From: Ascarosepion bandense
Taxonomy: Eukaryota; Mollusca; Cephalopoda; Sepiida; Sepiidae
Direction: 5' to 3'
NCBI GenBank assembly: GCA_037127315.1
Contig: JBBBDQ010001271.1
Span: 2,274,001 to 2,338,000, forward strand
Length of the DNA stretch: 64,000 nucleotides
Shown here one piece after another: positions 22,618-32,569 of this stretch (positions are counted from its first letter, which is position 1; the number at the start of each line of letters is the position of its first letter). A program made the translations under genes and the position numbers. Below the pieces are notes generated by a model. It was given only the letters and a program-made list of their open reading frames with translations. It made no database searches and was not told the DNA's origin.

Positions 22618-23370
22618 ATTATTAGTCCTGATATAGCCTCTCAGTATCAATCACTTTCCTACTACTAAGTTGCATCTCTGTGACTTTTTCATAAATACTT
22701 TCAGAGTAGTTGTTCAGATGAGCTCTTTGCTATTGTACCTAGACTTTATGAATTTGAGTGCAGAACTAGACTGGTGACAAGGTCTCATCAATTTAGAGTC
22801 AAGTTGACTAGATTTAACTGTAAGTTCTATCCTAACAGTTTCTTTACACTTGGTGAACTTTCTTCAAGCTTCATGCTTTCTAGTCAACTTTAATTTTCAA
22901 TAAGTTAAATGCATTGTTAATTGCTATCTGCTATCCTCCTGATTACTCTCCCTTTATTACGCTTCCTTTGTAATGTTTCCATTTTTTAATTCTTTCATAC
23001 CTAATTGGATGTGCATCGTGTTGCCGTAGATAAATCAATGAGCTGAGTTTAAATTCCAGTTGAATTCCTTGCATTCATTTACGCACAAATACCATTGGGA
23101 AAACTATTAGTCCATCTCTTCCCTCCAGTTATGGGTTAAATAACAGAACAGATTGGGTTCTATAGTCTTGGCTGGTAACCAATCTATTGCAGAAAGTAAT
23201 GACAAACTACTGTGGGATAATCTTCTGCCCAGTCAGTCATGTCTCTCTGGAGACATGATTGCCCAAGCATGTATCATGTATGGCACTTAACTGAATGATG
23301 CCCAGCAGCCCCTTATGTCGTAATAGATTTACTGCCTTACTTGGGGAGAACTTGCATAAAAAAATGAAAG
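22618..23370 (+). pseudogene. LINE tail interrupted by a SINE
   Basis: The plus strand has decayed versions of PLS...HLCDFFINTFR, MSSLLLYLDFMNL and FLQASCFLVNFNFQ, matching the RT C-terminal region of the LINE at 18.3 kb. At about 23008 the match stops and a family A SINE begins. After the SINE the LINE tail resumes at about 23298 and contains 'actgccttacttgggg' with an A-rich end. So one old LINE is split by a later SINE. The target duplication is not clear. Confidence 0.7.
23008..23297 (+). repeat. tRNA-derived SINE, family A
   Basis: The head is damaged (part of the tRNA-like region after the A box is missing) but 'gagtttaaattccagttg', 'cacaaataccattggg', 'ccagttatgggttaaata' and the end 'tggcacttaactgaatga' are clear. 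It sits inside the LINE tail of 22618-23370. Confidence 0.85.
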
Positions 23371-24630
23371 GCAAAAGATTTATGCATTCAAATAAAAACC
23401 TATCTAAAACTTACAAAAAATAAATTGTTATTGTCAAGTTGCACTTCCACTGAAGCAAAAATAATATGGCTGTTTAACTCAGAGTTGTTCTATAATCTAA
23501 TCCACTACAAATAATTGCTTTGTATTTCATCCATCATTGTTTATTGTTATTTTTTCTTATGAGTACAGAAACAACAATCTAAATTTTATTTTGTTTCTAA
23601 AGTATGAAAAATGATAATCTCCACCTGTTAGATGTCTTTTTCAATATGTCACTGAACAATACAGTGTAAATACTTTTAAAAAAACAATTGCAGATTACAA
23701 TTAATGGGATTAATTGAAAACTACAAAGAATAGATTATAGAACCAGATTAAGGGAGACACAGGTTATAACAGTAGTTTCTTCGTGGATTAACAAGTAGCG
23801 TAATATCTTTCCACTTAAATTCTTTAGATGCTTTTAAAAGCATATAAATAATATTAATAATACAATTATAGCTAAGATATGCATTAAACTGAAAGTTAGG
23901 ATGTTTGAGGTCTAATACTCAAAGGTTTTCTATAACTTACTGACAATAACTTCTTCAAGCAGAATATTTGAATATTTTTCTAATTTGTGGGTATAGAAAA
24001 TATAGCCGAACTGATATAAAGTTAAATTTTTCAGTCATAGAGCTGCACAAATCATGCATTCTTCCAGTGATGCAAAATTTGATTTCATTTTTAAAAAGCT
24101 TTTTTAGCAATTCTAAAAATTGCTAACTCTCAACCTTAACTTATAGCAGAATATTTTTCTTTAAAACATATAGGCATGCAATAATGTCTAATTAGAAATA
24201 AAAAATATTTTTCTGCTTCTTAATGAATATTAAAGTATTCAGTTTTTCTGAGACTTATAGCTTATATATTAGGTATAGCATTTTTAAAAAAGTAAATGTT
24301 ATTAGCTATAATTTAATAATGTTTCTTTTTAATTTGCTACCTTTATAATTTTGAAGATTATAAATATTCACATCATGAAAACAAATGTGAAAGTTTCTTG
24401 CTATTGGGTAAAAACTGGTTGGTCAGTTACACTCAAACTATTTTTGTCTTTATCAGTAGCTCTATGAATAAAGATTTATTCTAAAATTGACCATGGTTAA
24501 CCTAAATTCACAATATTACTAAGAAAAACTAAAAGGATTTTTTAATCCCCTGGAAAAATTTGAAAGATATTTTAGCCAATTGAATGATATATAACCCCCA
24601 CTACCAAATGACATTTAATAATAGAATATT
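23370..24630. other. AT-rich stretch without a recognised gene
   Basis: No domain-bearing open frame and no recognised repeat. A short local palindrome near 24096-24124 ('tttttagcaattc...aaattgct') is trivial. Confidence 0.6.
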
Positions 24631-24635
24631 ATAGA

Positions 24636-25075
24636 ATTTCAGAGGAGGATCTGTAATGTAATTAGTCTTGACTTGGCAGCTTACCTTCAGTCACTGTCTC
24701 ACCAATGACATGTGGCTTCTCTCTGTCTTTTCTACAAGTATTTTCATGGCTTCTGCTCTGATGAGCTTCTTTCTCTGGTGTTTGATTGGCATCAAGGTGA
24801 CACTCTTTTACCACCAAAATAGACAAATGTAACTACTACTTCTACTCTAACAGTTTTTTTCTCATATATCCCGTCTGTGTAACTCCCTTTTGTATACTTA
24901 CTTCCTTGATAGTTACAATCTCCAAACGTTTAAATGCAACAACTGCCAACTCCAACCTCCCTAAATCCAATTTTTTTATTGGTATCCCTTGTACCCTGTT
25001 TTTCTCTCTCTGTAACCTCCTACACACCAGTGGGCGTTCTGCCTTGCTTGGAGTGAAACAATTATAAAAATAAAA
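24636..25075 (+). pseudogene. Jockey/CR1-like LINE tail
   Basis: Plus-strand blocks are RRICNVISLDLAAYLQSLSH, VASLCLFYKYFHGFCSDELL and a decayed YLLP...LQSPNV region, followed by a 3' UTR ending 'gccttgcttggagtgaaac' and an A-rich tail at 25051. Frames break between blocks. Confidence 0.82.
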
Positions 25076-25079
25076 AAAA

Positions 25080-25935
25080 TATTTGTTTGGTAAATATATT
25101 TGTATTCTATAGAATGTGATAAAACATTAACCTAACAGATAACTTGTCAACTTCACAAATAATAGTTGTGGGATATTATTTAGCAATTTGTGAGTAAAAG
25201 GTTTTGTGTCATTAAATCTTTTGGCAGAACAGAATCTGAAGTAAATATCTTTTTTATTTTTCCTTAATTATTTTTCTGATTTAAGATGAAAAAAAAATGA
25301 AATTATAGAGATAAATATTTAAGTTTTCAATTATTTATTTTTATAAATTAATGTGCAAAAATGATCAAACTTAGAATTGTAAAATATTTATAAAATTCAA
25401 CACATATCATTTCATTATTTTTAATAATAAAATCTTTATAAATAAATCAATCATAAAAGTTAAAAAATATATTTAATATTTATATCTACTAAGTTTTTTG
25501 TAAGCAATAATATTAAAAAATTAGACTTTCTTTTGGTAGAGAGTTATTAACCTATTCTGTCTCTAAGAGGTGAGATTATAAAAGGCTTATAAATGAACAG
25601 ATATAAAAGATACAAAATTAAAAAAATTCTTAAACATGCTATTTTCATGGAAATAGTTACAAACATTATGAAACTTAAAAATGAAAAGAAAAATTGTTGA
25701 AGACCAGCAGAGAGGAATTATTCTTTATATAAATCATATAACCAAAACAAATAATATTGAAAAACCAAGAACTAAACTGGAAAACTTATAAAAGCGATTC
25801 TTTATTGTGTTGATATAAATCTGCTTACAGCATATATTATAAATGAATTGTAATATAAATTTCAATTCTTGGTGGATATTAGGAATTGGTTAACTTCTTT
25901 CTAAAACTTGAGATTGTAAAATAAACAAATACAAT
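25080..25935. other. AT-rich stretch without a recognised gene
   Basis: Very A/T rich, no coding-like frame and no recognised repeat. Confidence 0.6.
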
Positions 25936-25939
25936 CATC

Positions 25940-26330
25940 AAGCCACAAGATTAGCAACTAGGTTTCACCCTTTTACTGTAAAACCAATAAATTGTAAATG
26001 CAAATTCTACTCCATCAGCTTCTTTTCTCTCATTTCCCACCTGTGGAATTCCCTTCCACTTACTTGCTTTCCCAACAGCTACAATCTTCAAGAATTCAAA
26101 TGTAAAGTCAATAGTCATCTCCTATCTCACTAACTTGCATCCTCTCTCTCTCATGCTTCTTTTTCTGTTCACCCAACTCTCATCAGTATTCTCATCCTTC
26201 TCTTACCCTCTTCCTGACACCCCCTGTAACCTGTCACTCTTTCTCATAACAATCCTCCTATGTAACCTACTGCACAACAATGGCAGTAAAATGCCTTGCT
26301 TGGGGCAACACGATTATAAAAAAAAAAATT
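25940..26330 (+). pseudogene. Jockey/CR1-like LINE tail, protein end open
   Basis: An open plus frame reads TRLATRFHPFTVKPINCKCK, FYSISFFSLISHLWNSLPLT, CFPNSYNLQEFKCKVNSHLL and stops at 26128. The 3' UTR ends 'aatgccttgcttggggcaa' with a poly-A near 26314. Apart from 5' truncation this is one of the best kept copies. Confidence 0.85.
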
Positions 26331-26338
26331 ATAGTACA

Positions 26339-26341
<3 letters not shown>

Positions 26342-26374
<33 letters not shown>
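26342..26374. repeat. (AT)n microsatellite
   Basis: Pure alternation directly after the LINE poly-A tail. Confidence 0.95.
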
Positions 26375-26377
<3 letters not shown>

Positions 26378-26386
26378 CACATATAT

Positions 26387-26454
26387 GATAGAATAAAGAA
26401 CAAATAAGAAATGTATCTCAATCTAACATGTTTCACTTTTATTAAAGCTTCTTC
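26387..26454 (-). repeat. TE end, family G, copy 1
   Basis: 'aacatgtttcacttttatt' and 'aaagcttcttc' also occur at 60197-60268. On the minus strand it reads 'gaagaagctttaataaaag', the layout of a retroelement 3' end. Confidence 0.6.
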
Positions 26455-26580
26455 CATAACCAAGAAAAAAAAAAGAAAAAACATTTTATTTTTTTTTTCA
26501 ATATTACACTATATTCTTACTGATAATGTAGATGTCTCTATTACTTTTATGTAGATGTCTATGTTCCTGAGATGAGGTAT

Positions 26581-27002
26581 TGTTATTATTTACATTGTTT
26601 GGATTGGTGTCCTCATCTTTATTGCTATATTCTGACATTCTTCAGGTGATTAGAATTCAAACTGAAGCATTTCTTTTAGTCACTAGGGTAGACTGTTCTC
26701 ATTCCATAAGTTATGCCACTTCTGGATATCTAAGTTATCTTCCTTTAAATCAACACTCCAAGTTTTTTTGTTCACCACTGCTGTAGCCAGCTATTGAACT
26801 CACAACTCTTTTGGGTCAAGTCACTGGGCCATCTGTCTTTGAATACTCCTGGAATGAGAACAATTTACCCCAGTGATTGAAAGAAATTTTTTAGTTTAAA
26901 ATTCCGGTCACCTGAAGAAGGTTGGAGTGCACAATGGCTGAAATGTCGTAAATATGTCAATAAAGATGAGGACAACAGTCTGAACAATGTAAATAATGTA
27001 AA

Positions 27003-27003
<1 letters not shown>
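26581..27003. repeat. SINE family B folded back on itself
   Basis: 26585-26845 is a full minus-strand copy: 3' end first ('tgtcctcatctttattg'), then the middle, then the tRNA-like head ('tattgaactcacaactc' and 'tcaagtcactgggcc'). From about 26865 the 3' half follows in plus orientation ('ccccagtgattgaaag', 'cacctgaagaagg', 'gatgaggacaacagtc'). The outer 45 bp on each side pair as an inverted repeat. This differs from a simple insertion. Confidence 0.82.

Positions 27004-27005
<2 letters not shown>

Positions 27006-27065
<60 letters not shown>
27006..27065. repeat. compound (AT)n(GT)n microsatellite
   Basis: AT run to about 27043, then GT to 27065, directly behind the SINE end. Confidence 0.95.
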
Positions 27066-27550
27066 AAATAAATAATGGCTGGCTATTTTTGTTTTATAAG
27101 TGTATTTGTTGTTTTGTGCAGCTTGTCAAGGGATATTTTGTACTTGTTCAATGCTCATGGAGATCACCTGTGCTTTATATTTCAATTATACTGAGCAGAT
27201 CTTAGCTACAGTTTTTTAGAGTAAGCAAAGTTTGAACAATGCCAGTATGCTCAAAACCTCAGTCAGAATGATTTGTGATTTTGTGCTATATATATATATA
27301 TATTAATAAATATACATATTATCTTTTTCATGAGTCACACAGTCATCAGATGCATATTATGAACTGACCATTTAAGAAATTTGAATTATATAACTTATCA
27401 AACTCTGAGTCATGTCATCGATGTAACTTAAAATGTATATTTAATATGTATAATTAACAGCTCTGTTTATATTACATTGAGCACTGTTTTATTAACACCT
27501 GAATAATACTTTTATACATGTGTGTATTCCCATATGTATATTTCTTAATT

Positions 27551-27611
27551 CACACACACACACACACTCACATATATATATATACATGTGTGTGTGTGTG
27601 TGTGTGTGTGC
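27551..27611. repeat. (CA)n(TA)n(GT)n microsatellite
   Basis: CA run, short AT run and GT run make a self-complementary tract that keeps both strands open with HTHTH- and CVCVC-like residues. Not coding. Confidence 0.95.
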
Positions 27612-27837
27612 ATGAATTAATAAATATGCATATGGGTGTATATATACATATATATACATAAAAAGAAAGAGACATATTAACACAAACATATACATTAAAT
27701 ATATATATAGAGAGAGAGAGTATAGGGTTGGTATGAATAGAATAAAATATTTATGTAAAAAAAACAAAAAAAACTATTCTTAAAAGAGTGCTTAATACAG
27801 AGAACAAATTATATTTATTGAAAATTTATAACATCAA

Positions 27838-28032
27838 TATGTTATAACATTATGACAACATAGCTATTTCATTTCAATACTTCTTGTGTTTTATTAGTGA
27901 TGGTGTTGATCATGAGATGAAGAGTCTGAAGTAAAAAAGTTTGAAAAACTCTTCATGTTGCAACCAACACCATCTTTTAACAAGATACAAGAAGTGTTGA
28001 AATGATACAGCTACTTTGTCATGATGTTATAA
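27838..28032. repeat. imperfect inverted repeat, about 88-bp arms
   Basis: Left arm 27838-27925 and right arm 27948-28032 pair with scattered mismatches and small gaps. Landmarks: left 'ttataacattatgacaa' and 'gatggtgttg', right 'caacaccatc' and 'ttgtcatgatgttataa'. No coding capacity. It may be a foldback transposon or a MITE. Confidence 0.82.
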
Positions 28033-28086
28033 GAAATTATATAGATACTTATATATAAATATATACATATATAGGGAGAGAGAGAG

Positions 28087-28188
28087 ATGAAGCAAAAGAT
28101 GAGTGAAGATATCAAAATAATGCCTTCACAAAACTTCCAATTTTGCATAACTCTACTCAGTTAAATGACAAACTTCTCCACATTAATT
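28087..28188. repeat. repeat family E, copy 2
   Basis: Shares 'aatgccttcacaaaactt', 'ttgcataact' and 'aacttctccacattaat' with 13445-13533. Confidence 0.6.
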
Positions 28189-28194
28189 CCATTA

Positions 28195-28200
<6 letters not shown>

Positions 28201-28247
<47 letters not shown>
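28201..28247. repeat. (AT)n microsatellite bordering the palindrome
   Basis: Long AT run that merges into the left arm of the palindrome beginning at 28240. Confidence 0.95.
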
Positions 28248-28253
<6 letters not shown>

Positions 28254-28435
28254 AGGATTAATTCAAAGATGTTGAATGGCCATTTCGATATGAAGATCCC
28301 CACGGGGAACGACACATCACCTCAGCAACAGAAAAAAAGTTTTCTGTTGCTGAGGTGATGTGTCGTTCCCCGTGGGGATCTTCATATCGAAATGGCCATT
28401 CAACATCTTTGAATTAATCCTTTTTTAATATATAT
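28240..28435. repeat. perfect long palindrome: 96-bp arms, 4-base loop
   Basis: Arm 28240-28335 is the exact reverse complement of 28340-28435; I checked every ten-base block and found no mismatch. The loop is aaag. Only the outer few bases are AT repeat. The core is mixed sequence with CpG sites, for example 'gatccccacggggaacgac' on the left and 'gtcgttccccgtggggatc' on the right. It has no open frame of note. Perfect arms mean either a very recent event or gene conversion, or an assembly or library artefact. A single-stranded form, or an RNA copy, would fold into a complete hairpin. Confidence 0.98.
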
Positions 28436-28577
28436 TTGCTCTGTAATATTTTATTACATGGAGCTCTCTTCCTGTATCATTTTTTAATATTAAAATAAAT
28501 TTTTAATATTAATTAGGATCGGGTTTTTTGGAATTTACCTTCCTGCTTTTTTCCCTTGGATTGAAGTATCTGAATTA

Positions 28578-28579
28578 AA

Positions 28580-28617
<38 letters not shown>
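28578..28617. repeat. (AT)n microsatellite
   Basis: Alternating AT tract with one interruption. Confidence 0.93.
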
Positions 28618-28619
<2 letters not shown>

Positions 28620-28754
28620 CTTAGTTGACAGATTTACTCCTCTGATAGAGTTTTTCCTTGATAAAGTCCAACAAGACAATATGTGTCTGATAAGTTTTCC
28701 TCTTGTTTTCATTCATATTCTCTTTTTACAGATATACATATGAATTTTTATATA

Positions 28755-28868
28755 TAAAGAAAAATTTGGGGGAGAAAGCCATATGACAGTTGAAAATTTG
28801 CTTTATTTATTTTGTCCTTTAGGACTTCATCAAAATCAGATTATATATATATATATATATATATATAT
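28755..28868 (-). repeat. unassigned TE 3' end plus (AT)n
   Basis: On the minus strand 'ttgatgaagtcctaaagg' leads to 'acaaaataaataaagc' and 'ttttcaactgtcatatgg', a layout typical of retroelement 3' ends. An AT run fills 28842-28868. Confidence 0.45.
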
Positions 28869-29152
28869 TTTCTAAACATATACTGTTAAATATAAGAGAC
28901 AATGAATGTCTATTATGTTTAATCATGAGCCGTTCTAGACATCGTATTTTGGCTTTAATTTCAGTTAATTTGGTTCTAAGCTTTTGGCTCACATTAATAA
29001 ATAATTATAATAAATTAATAAAAAATTATCCAGTTAATTTTTGTCTTTATTTTCAACTGAAATTAAAGCCAAAATACGTTTAGAACGGCTCGTGATTAAA
29101 CATAATAGACACTCATTGTCTCTTATATTTAACAGTATATGTTTAGAAAATT
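28865..29152. repeat. inverted repeat, about 100-bp arms, of repeat family H
   Basis: Left arm about 28865-28966 and right arm about 29055-29152 pair with few mismatches. Shared landmarks are 'tctaaacatatactgttaa', 'gtctattatgtttaatca' and 'tattttggctttaatttca'. Both arms match the single copy at 1532-1770. The spacer (28967-29054) holds more of the family in one orientation. Confidence 0.88.
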
Positions 29153-29167
29153 ATTTGCTGCCTCGAT

Positions 29168-29215
<48 letters not shown>
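29168..29215. repeat. compound (CA)n(TA)n microsatellite
   Basis: CA run then TA run. 29.22-29.57 kb is otherwise AT-rich and unrecognised. Confidence 0.95.
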
Positions 29216-29219
<4 letters not shown>

Positions 29220-29580
29220 CAGAGTACATGCACACGCATACATGAAAATAAGTTTCACTATACTTTTTATTTTTGGACTATGATGGAATAAACTGTTGTT
29301 GCTTAATTTTTAAAAACATGGAAGTTTCAAATTATTTCTTGAAGATAAAAAGATGTAAATTTTATTAAGAAAATATAAAATTTAGAAATTTATTTAATTT
29401 CAATAAGCGAAATATTTTTTTTCATTTTTCTGATGATTAACTTGGTGTGTTATAGAGTCTTTAAATCTCTTAACCTTTCTACATGAAACAAACCCAAAGA
29501 TGTAATATAAACACAAATAAAAGAAAACAAACAAATAAAACTTTCAAACTTCTAATAGCAGTTTCTTTGAATTTACTTAC

Positions 29581-29949
29581 AAAGCGTATCGTGTATGCCT
29601 TTTTCCTGATATTCTTCATCTAAGTCACTGAAGCAACAGGATTTCATCCAGCTTGATAGTTTTTCTTTGATGTTTTTTCTAACTTTTGGATTCAAAAGGT
29701 CTTTTACTCTAAGCATTTCCATGTTGAAACAGCTTTCATTCGATACAACCAATATTTTTTTCTTGTTGGTTTTGTAGTGTTGTACTACTCCATAGAATGT
29801 CTGCAAATAACTTTCTGTTTATCTGTTAATCCGTATTTAATTGCCATTCTTATAATATAATTCTGATAGTCATTACAATCATTCACAATGCAATAATAGT
29901 TCTCGATATATTGAGTAAAGTTGGCATCAGAATTATCTTGACTTTTCAT
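29581..29949 (-). pseudogene. candidate host exon or pseudoexon, function unknown
   Basis: On the minus strand an acceptor-like site (pyrimidine-rich stretch, then 'gtgcctgacccag') precedes ATG at 29949. The frame then reads MKSQDNSDANFTQYIENYY, CIVNDCNDYQNYIIRMAIKY and GLTDKQKVICRHSME and stops. From about 29806 a second frame carries on with TFYGVVQHYKTNKKKILVVS, NESCFNMEMLRVKDLLNPKV and ends SDLDEEYQEKGIHDTLCK*. The codon before the stop overlaps GTAAGT (29580-29575), a consensus donor. Residue use in both frames looks coding, with little of the repeat bias seen nearby. So this may be one exon with a single frame change, caused by pseudogenisation or a base error. An alternative acceptor 'ttatttgcag' near 29801 would give a shorter exon 29581-29800. 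I recognise no family. Confidence 0.42.
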
Positions 29950-29999
29950 CTGGGTCAGGCACATTACAAAGAAGTTTGAAAAGAAATTTATTTATTTTC

Positions 30000-30730
30000 T
30001 AATAAGATTACTTTTTTTTATATCCAAATATAAATTTTTATATAAAAATGTGTTTGCAGAAGGACAACTTTTAAAAACAAAAAATGTCACTGTAATATAT
30101 AACCGACTAAATATTCATACTAAATAGATACAAAGACTAACATTAAAGAAAAATTCTGATAGTTACATTTTAATCTGATAGATGGAACTGTATATAAATA
30201 GAAAATGATGGCAACACAGGTCGAGTGGGCATATATATCATTTGTGGAGGTGAAGAGTTAAAAAGGAAGGTTGTTTTCAAATTTGGCTGGAATATCTCAA
30301 GTTGTTGAGGAAAGAAAAAAGATTGAAGAAGAAAAGTGAATTGATTCTGTTTAACCAAAGATGGTTTTGAGTGGTGGATGTAGAACTAAAAGTAAACGAA
30401 GAAGATATTTACTAATATTGGCAACCACTCTACTTTCACTTTCATTATGTTCATTTGTGAATCTGTTCTGATCTCTCTTGGCTTTGTCTCTTCTTTCTTC
30501 ACCAATCATCTTTGCTTAGCAGCCATCTTCTTCTATATCAATGATTTTCTCATTTCTTACCAGCAATTTACCACCATGCCACAAAAAATATAGCATATAA
30601 TTGTATAAATGAGTGACTGAATACTAGCCCCCTAATTTATAGTGCTATTTCGACAATCTATCAAATGCTTTAGTAGGTAAGAAAAATTATAATTCACTGA
30701 GTGGCAAAAGGGTTACCTAAATTTTCTACC
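30000..30730. other. stretch without a recognised gene
   Basis: Minus-strand open frame 30170-30358 is Phe/Gln/Pro rich with no domain. A preceding minus-strand segment (30440-30540) reads as a decayed KKMAAKQR...KPREIRTDSQ, which could be remnant coding sequence, but the evidence is too thin to call. Confidence 0.45.
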
Positions 30731-31085
30731 ATACAGATATTTTTTAGAATCTTAAGTGTGACACTGAGATCCGAATGCCCACTGGTATAGCCAAGGATGC
30801 ATTTCAAAAGCTACGTAGTGTATTGAGAGACAGAAAGATTTCAATGGAAACAAAGAAAAGAGTACTGGACTGTTATGTGATATCTGTCCTCCTATATGGC
30901 AGTGAATGCTGGACAAGCTCATCAAATATGAAGGCAAGACTCAAAGCAACAGAAATCTACAGAAGGATGCTGTGCTACCATGGACTGAACATGTGAGGAA
31001 CGACAAGGTTTTGGAGAGTATGTAAATGAAAAGGAAACTTATACTTAGCATCTAGAAGAGAAAGCTGGGACATGTGCCGAGGAAG

Positions 31086-31295
31086 GAGGACTTGGAGAAT
31101 CTAATACTCACAGGATTGAGACAAGGAAAGAGAGACATGGAAAAGCAGCATGAGTCATACTTCATGGGCTTGAGCAAGTGGATGATGAAGGAGGACTTGG
31201 AGAATCTAATACTCACAGGATTGAGACAAGGAAAGAGAGACATGGAAAAGCAGCATGAGTCATACTTCATGGGCTTGAGCAAGTGGATGATGAAG
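31086..31295. repeat. 105-bp exact tandem duplication
   Basis: Two identical head-to-tail copies begin at 31086 and 31191 (both 'gaggacttggagaatctaat'). 105 is 35 codons, so the frame stays open through the join. Confidence 0.96.
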
Positions 31296-31312
31296 CAGAA
31301 TTTGGGAGAGAT

Positions 31313-31424
31313 ACTAAGAGAAACTACTGCGGGATAATCTTTGCCCAGTCAGTCATGTCTCTTTCGAGACATGATCGCCCAAGCGAGTAACACGTATGGC
31401 ACTTAACTGACTGACTAAGAGAAA
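31313..31424 (+). repeat. 5'-truncated SINE, family A, with 11-bp target duplication
   Basis: The SINE 3' third (31324-31413) ends 'cttaactgactg'. The 11-bp actaagagaaa flanks it at 31313-31323 and 31414-31424, within LINE coding sequence, so the insertion site is exact and the event is younger than the LINE. Confidence 0.93.
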
Positions 31425-31659
31425 AAGTGTTAAGAGCTACAAAGACAAGTGGAAATTCATGATTGCCTATGTCTTTAAAGGAAACACCATGCAAAGAGGA
31501 AGATTTAATCATTCACCAATTTTCAGTATTACTTGAGGATCCATCTTAAAAATATACAAGCTAAAATGAACTAGTTTGTATATTTAATTTGTAAAACACA
31601 AAAAGAAAGTAAGAAATTGTTATCAAACATAAAGGCTTCAAATCAAAATACTTTCTTCA

Positions 31660-31885
31660 ATTGTTTCACCCCAAGCAAGGTAATACATTCACTAAGACAC
31701 AAGAGCTTACTGAGTGTGATAGAATATGATAAAAAGTAAAGATTGTTAAGGAGACAAAACAATAAAAGAACAAGAATTTAGAAGACATAAGATAGCAACT
31801 GATATATTTAAATTTAAGATCAAAGTTGACTGGAAAGTAACAAGCCCAAAGACAGTTTCACAAGTAAGAAATGTGTGAGAAGCGA
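31660..31885 (-). repeat. LINE tail, minus strand
   Basis: Begins 'tgtttcaccccaagcaagg' and continues as a purine-rich reverse 3' UTR like 17998-18215. It abuts the next RTE fragment. Confidence 0.7.
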
Positions 31886-31889
31886 GTTA

Positions 31890-32203
31890 CATCTTCTTCT
31901 ATGTGCCATGTCCCTTCAGGTTGTAGGCAATCATGGCTTTCCCCATCTCCCTATCCCTGGTGGCTCTTAGCACACTTTCTCCTGTAACCCCACCAAACCC
32001 CGCTCTGCCATCCACCCACTCAGGCTATTCAGATATGTTATATGCTGCTTTCCCTTGTCTCTCTTTTCATCTATCTAACTAGTGAGTATCAGATTCTCCA
32101 AGCCTTCCTTCCTCATTACATATCCCAGGAACTTCAGCTGTTTCTACCTCATGCTCAGTATTAATTTCCTTTTTGTTTCCATCCTTTCCAAAATCTTACC
32201 ATG
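31890..32203 (-). pseudogene. RTE-type LINE 3' end
   Basis: The minus strand reads decayed KDFGKDGNKKEINTEHEV, QLKFLGYVMRKEGLENLILT and the terminal region ('ccttcaggttgtaggcaat' in plus view). Only the last quarter of the element is present. Confidence 0.75.
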
Positions 32204-32569
32204 AAAATATTTACAGAAAAGGCATAGAAAATGTACATTATGGCAGTGGGAAAGGCACTAGATCTGAGATGCCAGGTCATTGTAGATTTTTTTAGATTTT
32301 ATCAAAATTCTTTAAATATATAGCAGGAGCACCAGATCAGATGTCTTTTATTTTTTTAATTCCAATTTTAAAATACAAGTAAAGTTTTAAAAATGAGATC
32401 TTTTTTAATTAAAAATATCCTTTAATTCATTTCTCTTCAATGTTTATGAGTATCTGTAATTCTTTGAAAATCAACTTTTGCCACTATGTTTTATGAAAAT
32501 TTTACATTTATTAAGCTTTCCACAACTCTCCAAAAAGACATAAACTAAAGAATCAAATACTATTATTTT

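Larger units (their letters stand above)
30735..31500 (+). pseudogene. RTE-type LINE fragment with internal duplication and SINE insertion
   Basis: The plus strand reads CDTEIRMPTGIAKDAFQKL, RSVLRDRKISMETKKRVLDC, YVISVLLYGSECWTSSSNMK and ATEIYRRML in one open frame (30775-30993), then MPRKEDLENLILTGLRQGKR in another. Next comes a 105-bp exact tandem duplication (31086-31190 and 31191-31295). At 31313 the element is broken by a short family A SINE and resumes at 31414 with KVLRAT, then the GNS/MIAYVFKG-like end near 31470. Apart from these events it is relatively well kept. Confidence 0.88.

Noticed and set aside
30170..30358. Minus-strand frame rich in Phe, Gln and Pro near the candidate exon
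   Set aside because: No similarity and no splice link to 29581-29949 could be shown.
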